This document shows, piece by piece, positions 1 through 5,165 of a stretch of 5,165 bases of DNA. The notes beneath the pieces were generated by a model. The model was not told the DNA's origin. It saw nothing but the letters and a program-made list of their open reading frames with translations, and made no database searches. Position 1 is the stretch's first letter. Every line of letters begins with the position of its first letter. The DNA comes from Candidatus Bipolaricaulota bacterium (GTDB lineage Bacteria; Bipolaricaulota; Bipolaricaulia; UBA7950; UBA9294): the NCBI GenBank assembly GCA_021159105.1, contig JAGGSM010000276.1, positions 1 to 5,165 of the forward strand. The letters are read 5' to 3'. The position numbers and the translations under genes were made by a program.

Positions 1-404
1 TTATTGAGACCCTGAGCACGAAGGAACGGACAATCTTCCTGTGCACGCACAACCTCGATGAGGCGGACCGGCTGTGCGATCGCGTGGCGTTGTTCAAGAC
101 CAAGCTGATCGCGGTCGGGAAACCACAAGAACTCAAGGAGCGGTTGTACGGACGAAAGACGGTGGTTCACATCCCCAATCTACGCCCAGGACTCGAGGGA
201 TCGATCGATCTTCCCTTTATCAAGAAGATCGAACGGGTCGATAACGCTCTCGTCTTCTCTCTTTCGAACCCGGAAGAGGAGAATCCGATCATCGTCAAGC
301 GGCTCGTTGAGCTGGGGGCGGAGGTACAGTACGTAAACGAGCTCCGCGTGTCGCTTGAGGACCTTTATCTCGATCTGATGGAGGGAAATCATGTACAGAA
401 TTAA
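1..404 (+). CDS. ABC transporter ATP-binding protein, C-terminal fragment (5' end outside window)
   Basis: Only the last 133 residues are present, read in the frame starting at base 3. The Walker A, Q-loop, signature and Walker B motifs lie to the left of the window. The visible part opens just before the switch histidine (CAC at 48-50) in CTHNLDEADRLCDRV, the usual 'STH-x-x-x-EAE-x-LCDRV' ending of DrrA/CcmA-type ATPases. The next strand (ALFKTKLIAVGKPQEL) matches the familiar 'G-x-L-x-A-x-G-x-P-x-x-L' stretch. The C-terminal tail of about 85 residues ends in VSLEDLYLDLMEG, close to the 'SLEDVFL-x-L' ending common in ABC-2 exporter ATPases. It would hydrolyse ATP on the cytoplasmic face to power the permease encoded next, which it overlaps by 14 bp. 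The family call is firm. The substrate (drug, lipid, polysaccharide or peptide) cannot be read from this fragment. An internal ATG at 84 lies after the switch histidine and is not a plausible start. Confidence 0.93.
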   Translation, partial: IETLSTKERTIFLCTHNLDEADRLCDRVALFKTKLIAVGKPQELKERLYGRKTVVHIPNLRPGLEGSIDLPFIKKIERVDNALVFSLSNPEEENPIIVKRLVELGAEVQYVNELRVSLEDLYLDLMEGNHVQN

Positions 405-1107
405 CGTGGTTCTGATAAAGGAATGGCGCGAGTCACTGCGCAATAAGATGATCCTGTTCGGCGCGATCTTCCTGCCGCTGTTCATGGTCGGAGCGGCACT
501 GTTCATGGTCTATCAGGGCAAGGGGATCGACATCCCCGGAGCGCAGATCGCCCTGTTCAACACGGCGTTGATGTACTTTCTCATCCTGCCGGCGATAATC
601 CCGCTTGCCATCTCCGCTTATTCGATCATCGGTGAGAAGGAGCAGGGGAGCCTGGAACCCCTTCTGGCCACGCCGATCTCCGACCTGGAGCTGTTCCTCG
701 GCAAGGCCCTTGCAAGTGTGATCCCCGCACTCGTTCTCACCTGGGTGAGCTTCGGCCTCTTCCTTGCCGTATCGATCCCTCTCGTGGGAGGGATCCCCCC
801 GCATGTCCTCACAGCACCGTGGATCGCTGCGATCTTCGGGCTATCGCCGCTCCTGTCACTTTTCTCCGTCGGGGTGACGCTCCTTGTTTCCTCACGTGCT
901 ACCGACGCCCGTGCCGCATACCAGATCTCAAGCTTCGCTATCATCCCGGCGATCGTCCCGCTCATCATCTACACCAGCAGGAAGACGCTCGTCAGCCTGT
1001 GGCTCATCGGCCTCGAAGCAATTGTACTGTTCCTGGCGAGCATCATCGTGATATACTTTGCTATCATGGTTTTTCGTCGGGAACAGATCCTGACGCGCTG
1101 GAAGTAG
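391..1107 (+). CDS. ABC-2 type transporter permease
   Basis: This 238-residue integral membrane protein is the partner of the preceding ATPase. About six hydrophobic segments are visible, near residues 21-41, 57-79, 104-128, 142-167, 179-195 and 201-227. They follow a short cytoplasmic N-terminus with the basic, amphipathic start typical of ABC-2 permeases (IKEWRESLRNKM). After the second segment, residues 81-95 read GEKEQGSLEPLLATP, matching the conserved 'E-[KR]-E-x-G-[ST]-L-E-x-L-L-[AV]-[TS]-P' cytoplasmic loop of ABC-2/NatB-like permeases, which contacts the ATPase. The start at 391 is supported by GGAGG at 380-384, six bases upstream, and by the 14-bp overlap with the ATPase, which suggests coupled translation. 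The protein is a single half-size unit, so the working transporter is probably a homodimer with two ATPase copies. The substrate is unknown. A sodium, drug, lipid or peptide exporter are all possible. Confidence 0.93.
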   Translation: MYRINVVLIKEWRESLRNKMILFGAIFLPLFMVGAALFMVYQGKGIDIPGAQIALFNTALMYFLILPAIIPLAISAYSIIGEKEQGSLEPLLATPISDLELFLGKALASVIPALVLTWVSFGLFLAVSIPLVGGIPPHVLTAPWIAAIFGLSPLLSLFSVGVTLLVSSRATDARAAYQISSFAIIPAIVPLIIYTSRKTLVSLWLIGLEAIVLFLASIIVIYFAIMVFRREQILTRWK

Positions 1108-1120
1108 AAAGGGGGTAAGA

Positions 1121-2872
1121 ATGGAAAAGACAATTCTCATAGCACTAGCGGTGATCGGGGCGATCCTCTTCTTCGGTCTGGTCGCACCAGGACCGCAGGC
1201 GCCACCACCAGAGACGGTGGCACCAACGCAGCCGGGGCAGCTGATCGACAGTGGCCAGTTCGTCGTCGATCGGGCGGGACAACAGATAATCAACGAGCAA
1301 TACACGCTCTTCTTCTCACCGGCAGAGGGGTACATGCTCCTGTCGCAGGAGTCGATGTCCGTGAACGGGCAGGACATAAGCCTGGCGCAGCAGTACGAGT
1401 TCGACCGTGATTTCATGCCTGTTCTTTACCACTTGGCTGCGGACACCCCCTCCGGTTCGCAGATCATCTCCGCGCAGATGGGGATCAAGGGACTGCATAT
1501 GGAGACGCGCGTCGGTACGGCTCAGCAGCAGGCGGACGTTCCGGGGAAGAACATCGTCATCCTGGATAACAACCTGATCAGCCACTACGTTGTCCTCCTC
1601 TTGGCGATTCAAGCGGGTGCTGTACCAAGCGATTTCACCGCCGCCATACCGCAGGCTCTCCTCAGTCTCCCAGCCAAGGTGGACGATCCTGTTGATACCA
1701 GCTTTGTATCAGGCGACAAGACATACAACGGACAGATCTATAACCTTCATCTCGGAGACCTGCTGATCGTCATGCTCGCCTATCAAGGGAAGCTAGTCGG
1801 GGTGATAAACGATGCGCAAGGGGTGCGCGCCTACAACGCGCAGATCTTCCCAAATGGGATTACCCTATCCGCTGCAACATTCGCCCCTGAGGAGAGACCA
1901 GAAGGCATAGCTGAGAAAGAAGTGACGTTTGAGAGCGGCGATGTAACCCTTTCAGGCACACTAACTCTGCCAGCAAACGCCGCCGGGCCTGTACCAGGCG
2001 TACTGTTCATCGCCGGATCGGGGCCGATCGACCGGGATGAGAACGTAACCGGGATGAAGACCGACGTCTTCCGCCAGCTCGCTGCGACTCTGGCAAAAGC
2101 AGGGATCGGATCGCTCCGCTACGACAAGCGCGGAGTGGGTAAGAGCGACGGCGTATTCGCCAACGTGTCGATGGAAGACCTCATAGCCGATGCGCGCGCC
2201 GCGCTGAGCACACTGAGGGGTTCAAGCGGGATCGATCCAACACGGGTATTCCTCCTCGGTCACAGCGAGGGGGGAATCCTCGCCCCGATCATCGCCGCTG
2301 ACAACAACGACCTGGGTGGAATCGTTCTCCTCGCGGCACCGGCGCATTCGCTCGATTGGATCATCCGCAAACAGATCGAACAGACGAACCGCGATATGGG
2401 AAAGAGCGACGACGAAGTACAGACAGCACTAGCACAGGAGGATCAGTACCTCAATTTCATCAGGAACAGCAAAGGCACTTGGGACGACTACACCTTCGAT
2501 CAGCTCAAAGAGGCGATGCCTTGGTTGACCCAAGAGAAGTACTCCCAGATCAAGATGCTCTCGCTTTCCTGGCTGCGGCAGCACTTCAATCATGATCCGA
2601 TCGAGACGATCAAGAAGGTGACTTGCCCGGTGCTTATCGTACAGGGAGAGAAGGACTATCAGGTACCATCGAGTGAGGCCGATCTTCTCGCTGCGGCCCT
2701 TCAAGAGGCGGGAAACACCGACGTAACCGTCGACCTTATTCCCGATCTGAATCACCTCATGCGCCATCACCCAGAACAGCCGAACCTTACCTATCGCCAC
2801 CTCGATGAGCCGGTCGATCAGCGGGTGCTCGACGCAATTGCAGGATGGATCACGAGCCACATTGCCAAGTAA
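1121..2872 (+). CDS. Membrane-anchored or secreted alpha/beta hydrolase (serine esterase/peptidase-like) with an unassigned N-terminal domain
   Basis: The protein has 583 residues and three parts. Residues 4-21 form one hydrophobic segment after a single Lys, a signal peptide or uncleaved anchor. No cysteine follows it, so this is not a lipoprotein. A Pro/Ala-rich linker (about 23-39) leads to a domain of about 220 residues (40-260) with alternating hydrophobic, probably beta-rich sequence, which I do not recognise. From about 265 the sequence is a clear alpha/beta hydrolase: an oxyanion-hole region around GSGPIDRD (299-306), LRYDKRGVGKSDG (332-344), the nucleophile elbow GHSEGG with Ser382, a probable acid Asp512 in GEKDYQVP, and His545 in DLNHLM. 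The catalytic triad therefore looks complete. The fold resembles the COG1073/dienelactone hydrolase-like esterases and S9-like peptidases; the substrate is unknown. ATG 1121 follows AAAGGGGG (1108-1115) at five bases. The gene starts 13 bp after the permease, so joint transcription is likely and a role in processing or removing the exporter's substrate is possible. Confidence 0.88.
   Translation: MEKTILIALAVIGAILFFGLVAPGPQAPPPETVAPTQPGQLIDSGQFVVDRAGQQIINEQYTLFFSPAEGYMLLSQESMSVNGQDISLAQQYEFDRDFMPVLYHLAADTPSGSQIISAQMGIKGLHMETRVGTAQQQADVPGKNIVILDNNLISHYVVLLLAIQAGAVPSDFTAAIPQALLSLPAKVDDPVDTSFVSGDKTYNGQIYNLHLGDLLIVMLAYQGKLVGVINDAQGVRAYNAQIFPNGITLSAATFAPEERPEGIAEKEVTFESGDVTLSGTLTLPANAAGPVPGVLFIAGSGPIDRDENVTGMKTDVFRQLAATLAKAGIGSLRYDKRGVGKSDGVFANVSMEDLIADARAALSTLRGSSGIDPTRVFLLGHSEGGILAPIIAADNNDLGGIVLLAAPAHSLDWIIRKQIEQTNRDMGKSDDEVQTALAQEDQYLNFIRNSKGTWDDYTFDQLKEAMPWLTQEKYSQIKMLSLSWLRQHFNHDPIETIKKVTCPVLIVQGEKDYQVPSSEADLLAAALQEAGNTDVTVDLIPDLNHLMRHHPEQPNLTYRHLDEPVDQRVLDAIAGWITSHIAK
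2842..2849 (+). promoter_or_regulatory. Candidate ribosome binding site for rsmA (decides the TTG start)
   Basis: AGGATGGA lies inside the last codons of the hydrolase gene, 12 bases before TTG 2862. The spacing is longer than the usual 5-9 bases, so the signal is weak on its own. A closer GAG (2854-2856) is an even weaker alternative. Ribosomes ending at the hydrolase TAA (2870-2872) could re-start at the TTG 11 bp back, which would lessen the need for a strong site. No better site precedes ATG 2805. Confidence 0.4.
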
Positions 2873-3704
2873 CGACCTAACATCGAAGAAGGAAGTCGCC
2901 AGGCTCTTGGCAGAGGCTGGCATTCACGCAAGTAAGCGCTTGGGGCAGAACTTCCTCGTCGATCCAACATCCCTTGCCGCGATAGTCGATGAAGCAAAAC
3001 GCGCTCGGCCCCGCGTGATCGTGGAGATCGGCGCAGGCCTGGGGACGGTCACTCGAGAACTTGCCGGGATTGCCGATAGCGTGATCGCCGTCGAGCTTGA
3101 TCGTCGCCTCGCCGCCATCCTCGAACGGACCGTTGGACAGATGGAGAACGTTGAGATACGCCAGCAGGATTTCCTCTCGTTTTCATTTGCTGAGGAGTTC
3201 GCAGGCGACAAGACCTTCGTCGTGGGGAACATCCCCTATCGCATCACCGCGCCGATCTTGAAGCACCTTGTCGCGCAGAGAGAGCACATCTCATCGGCGC
3301 TCCTCCTCACGCAGCGCGAGGTGGCGGCGAAGATCGCCGATAGCCCGGGACGGGATGGGACATCCCTTGGGGTTCTGATCCAGGCATATGCCGACGTGAA
3401 GTCCCTTCGCAGTGTGTCGCGGAGATCGTTCTTTCCTGCCCCTGATGTTGACTCTACTCTGTGGTCGATGTCATTCCTGGACAGGCCTCGCTTCACAGCA
3501 GATGAAAACGACTTCTTTTCCGTCGTGCGCGCTGTGTACGGGGTGCGTAGAAAGATGATCAGAGGGGCTCTGCGGGACCTGTTCCCAGTCGATGATGTAC
3601 AGGGACTCCTCCGCTCGATAGGCGTCGATCCGACCCTCCGCGGAGAGGTGCTGGATTTCACTCAGCTCGATGCCATCGCACAGCTTCTGAAGGACCATCA
3701 CTAG
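2862..3704 (+). CDS. rsmA: 16S rRNA (adenine1518-N6/adenine1519-N6)-dimethyltransferase RsmA (KsgA)
   Basis: RsmA uses S-adenosylmethionine to dimethylate two adjacent adenines in the 3'-terminal helix of 16S rRNA, a late check on small-subunit assembly in the cytoplasm. From TTG 2862 the protein has 280 residues, within the family's usual 260-295. Visible motifs are KRLGQNFLVD (25-34), the SAM-binding loop EIGAGLGTVT (55-64), the acidic VELD (77-80) that binds the ribose, QQDF (101-104), the catalytic NIPY (123-126, the family's N-[LI]-P-Y), and FFPAPDVDST (190-199). The C-terminal helical domain is complete. An in-frame ATG at 2805 would add 19 residues of hydrolase-overlapping sequence unlike any RsmA N-terminus and has no clear ribosome site. 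TTG 2862 gives a normal N-terminus and overlaps the hydrolase stop by 11 bp, which suggests coupled translation. AGGATGGA (2842-2849) lies 12 bases upstream, a somewhat long spacing. The function is very sure; the start is less so. Confidence 0.96.
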   Translation: MPSNDLTSKKEVARLLAEAGIHASKRLGQNFLVDPTSLAAIVDEAKRARPRVIVEIGAGLGTVTRELAGIADSVIAVELDRRLAAILERTVGQMENVEIRQQDFLSFSFAEEFAGDKTFVVGNIPYRITAPILKHLVAQREHISSALLLTQREVAAKIADSPGRDGTSLGVLIQAYADVKSLRSVSRRSFFPAPDVDSTLWSMSFLDRPRFTADENDFFSVVRAVYGVRRKMIRGALRDLFPVDDVQGLLRSIGVDPTLRGEVLDFTQLDAIAQLLKDHH

Positions 3705-4660
3705 GCCTTGTTGTGAAGAGCAAGCTCAGGGGTGTCCGGTTCGACGTGCACCGTAACGTTGACCGGACGAGTGCAGGCGGATCGTACTTCCTCCTCGACC
3801 TTCATCGATATATCGTGAGCGGCAAGGAGCGAGAGGTGGGGATCGACGAGCACGTGCAGGTCGACGAACATTTCTCTCCCAACGCTGCGCGCTCTCAGTT
3901 GATGGAAGCTGTGCACCTCATCAACCTTCTCAACCGCCTCCTTGATCGCCCCGATCTCTGCGGCGGAGAGCGAGCCTTCCAACAGCTCATGCAGGACTCC
4001 CCACACGGTCTTCGCACCTGCTGCGATGACCATCGCCCCAACGACGATACCGGCGATCTGATCGGCGTGTCCCCAGCCGATAAGCCCCCCGATGCCTCCG
4101 AACAGGACCGCCACCGAGGAGAGCGCGTCGGACCGATGGTGCCAGGCGTTTGCGTGCAGGGCCGCACTGTTCAGTCGTTGTGCCACGCACAGAGTACGCC
4201 TGTAGATCCATTCCTTGGAGATGATCGATGCAGTGGCCACAACGAGCACCCATGGGCCGGGAAGGGAGATAACATGGGCGTAGAGCTCAGATCCGGCACG
4301 CCAGGCGATTAGCAGCCCCACACAGATCAGACCGATCGCCACTCCTCCAGCGGCGAACGTCTCGTAGCGACCGTGTCCGTACGGGTGGCTAGAATCAGGA
4401 GGTCGAGCCGCCAGTCTGATCCCGCTGATCACCGCGAGGTCGGTCGCGATGTCGGAAGCCGAGTGAATCCCATCTGCGATGAGAGCAATCGATCCGGTCA
4501 CCAGGCCGACCACGACCTTGAGCGCAACGAGCAGAGCATTGATCGCTGTACCCAGGAGCGTCACGCCAACGCCAGTCTCCAAGCGAAGGGAAGTTCTATC
4601 CGGATGAGCATTCATGGGATTCATTCTACACTTGTGGAGCTCATCGAACAATCCGCCCAT
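3701..4660 (-). CDS. Cation diffusion facilitator (CDF) family divalent metal transporter
   Basis: This 319-residue inner-membrane protein should export a divalent metal (Zn, Fe, Mn, Co or Ni) by proton antiport, acting as a dimer. About six membrane segments lie within residues 30-225. The metal site is intact: H66 and D70 in ADGIHSASD of segment 2, and H174 and D178 in NAWHHRSD of segment 5. This is the HxxxD/HxxxD arrangement of many Zn and broad-range CDFs, unlike the DxxxD of YiiP. HPYGHGRYE (92-100) is the classic family loop. The C-terminal cytoplasmic domain (about 226-310) keeps likely metal-binding residues (H250, H253, H269, D273, H282, H305) and the VTVHVEP ending. The protein has a normal length and no His-rich loop, so the metal is not predictable. 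Start ATG 4660 has GGAA five bases upstream and an in-frame TAG five codons before it. ATGs at 4624 and 4615 are alternatives, because the first 12-15 residues look unconserved. Its stop codon overlaps that of convergent rsmA. Confidence 0.95.
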   Translation of the reverse strand: MGGLFDELHKCRMNPMNAHPDRTSLRLETGVGVTLLGTAINALLVALKVVVGLVTGSIALIADGIHSASDIATDLAVISGIRLAARPPDSSHPYGHGRYETFAAGGVAIGLICVGLLIAWRAGSELYAHVISLPGPWVLVVATASIISKEWIYRRTLCVAQRLNSAALHANAWHHRSDALSSVAVLFGGIGGLIGWGHADQIAGIVVGAMVIAAGAKTVWGVLHELLEGSLSAAEIGAIKEAVEKVDEVHSFHQLRARSVGREMFVDLHVLVDPHLSLLAAHDISMKVEEEVRSACTRPVNVTVHVEPDTPELALHNKA

Positions 4661-4690
4661 AGTCGTTCCAACCTACGGGAACCAAAGAGC

Positions 4691-4709
4691 AGACAAAGAA
4701 AAAACCAGG
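4691..4709 (-). terminator. Possible intrinsic terminator at the 3' end of the rRNA operon (5S helix I followed by a T-run)
   Basis: Read on the minus strand, the 3' arm of the 5S terminal helix (CGCCTGG) is followed at once by TTTTTTCTTTGTCT. The folded 5S helix plus the U-rich tail resembles an intrinsic terminator. No independent GC-rich hairpin lies between 5S and the CDF gene. Termination may therefore be partial, or the U-run may only be part of the 5S maturation site. Moderate to low confidence. Confidence 0.4.
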
Positions 4710-4821
4710 CGACGACCTACTCTCCCAGCCCCTCGCAGGACTAGTACCATCGGCGCAGGAGGGCTTAACTGCCGTGTTCGGTATGGGAACGGGTGTTTCC
4801 CCTCCGCCAAATGTCACCTGG
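4705..4821 (-). rRNA. rrf: 5S ribosomal RNA, complete
   Basis: The minus strand gives a molecule of about 117 nt. It begins CCAGGTGAC and ends GTCGTCGCCTGG, and these ends pair into a 9-bp terminal helix I with one G-U pair. Inside are the standard bacterial 5S landmarks: CCCGTTCCCATACCGAACACGG (helix III and loop C, including the CGAAC element), GTTAAGC, GATGGTACT (loop E and helix IV) and GGGAGAGTAGGTCG near the 3' end. It lies about 41 nt downstream of 23S rRNA in the usual 16S-23S-5S order. The ends are inferred from helix pairing and may be off by one or two bases. Confidence 0.96.
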
Positions 4822-4862
4822 AATCTCTATAATATCTTCCTTGACAAATGAACAGGGTGTGT
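4822..4862 (-). other. 23S-5S internal transcribed spacer
   Basis: This short, AT-rich spacer of about 41 nt holds no tRNA gene. Its 23S-proximal part would normally pair with sequence upstream of 23S to form the RNase III processing stem, but that partner is outside the window. On the opposite strand it carries a perfect TTGACA (4841-4846), reported separately as a finding. Confidence 0.75.

Positions 4863-5165
<303 letters not shown>

Noticed and set aside
76..83. GCGATCGC octamer, the cyanobacterial HIP1 palindrome
   Set aside because: Only one copy was seen, so it is better explained by the general GATC excess than by a HIP1 system.
180..506. 108-residue open frame on the minus strand under the ATPase and permease
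   Set aside because: Both plus-strand genes here show family motifs. This frame is a shadow.
928..1416. 162-residue open frame on the minus strand across the permease-hydrolase junction
   Set aside because: It is antisense to two well-supported genes, has a low-complexity translation and no matching motif.
2805..2861. N-terminal extension of rsmA from ATG 2805
   Set aside because: The extra 19 residues come from out-of-frame hydrolase sequence, do not resemble RsmA N-termini and lack a ribosome binding site.
3713..4312. 199-residue open frame on the plus strand opposite the CDF gene
   Set aside because: It is the antisense shadow of a strongly conserved CDF coding region, and its translation is rich in Arg, His, Cys and Asp with no recognisable domain.
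4373..4744. 123-residue open frame on the plus strand over the CDF start and 5S
   Set aside because: It is antisense to the CDF N-terminus and 5S rRNA, with a low-complexity charged translation.
4661..4862. A tRNA gene or other small RNA in the 5S-CDF gap or the 23S-5S spacer
   Set aside because: Both gaps are under 50 nt and hold no cloverleaf. The GGTTCC stretch near 4683 is not part of a T-arm.

Overview
This is a bacterial chromosomal segment of moderately high G+C (above 50% by eye). It contains a rightward gene cluster, a leftward metal transporter gene, and the 3' end of a leftward ribosomal RNA operon. The 5S and 23S sequences are clearly bacterial. The proteins do not fix the phylum. 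The gene style (Ile as ATC, very many GATC tetramers, a TTG start, tightly packed genes) would suit a deep-branching lineage such as Bipolaricaulota (OP1/Acetothermia), but that is only a guess.

Layout. Positions 1-404 hold the C-terminal end of an ABC transporter ATPase, cut by the left edge. It overlaps by 14 bp an ABC-2 type permease (391-1107). After 13 bp comes a membrane-anchored or secreted alpha/beta serine hydrolase with a large N-terminal domain that I do not recognise (1121-2872). Its last 11 bp overlap rsmA/ksgA (best start TTG 2862, end 3704), the 16S rRNA adenine dimethyltransferase. These four genes look like one rightward transcription unit. On the minus strand a cation diffusion facilitator (CDF) metal transporter (4660-3701) converges on rsmA, and the two stop codons share the tetramer CTAG. 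Immediately upstream of the CDF gene on the same strand lie 5S rRNA (4821-4705) and, after a spacer of about 41 nt, the 3' part of 23S rRNA (from about 4863 to beyond the right edge).

How they work together. The ATPase and permease form a simple two-component ABC-2 exporter or membrane-remodelling transporter. The hydrolase downstream probably acts outside the membrane, perhaps on a related substrate, but the substrate is unknown. RsmA and the rRNA operon are linked in function (ribosome assembly) but are transcribed towards each other, with only the CDF gene between them. The CDF gene starts 44 bp after the 5S gene and may be transcribed in part by read-through from the rRNA operon.

Nothing here is plainly a new system. 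The points most worth a second look are the roughly fourfold excess of GATC in the protein-coding part, the unassigned N-terminal domain of the hydrolase, and the CDF gene placed directly behind the rRNA operon. No mobile elements, CRISPR arrays or tRNA genes were seen, and no stretch of more than 300 bases lacks a gene.
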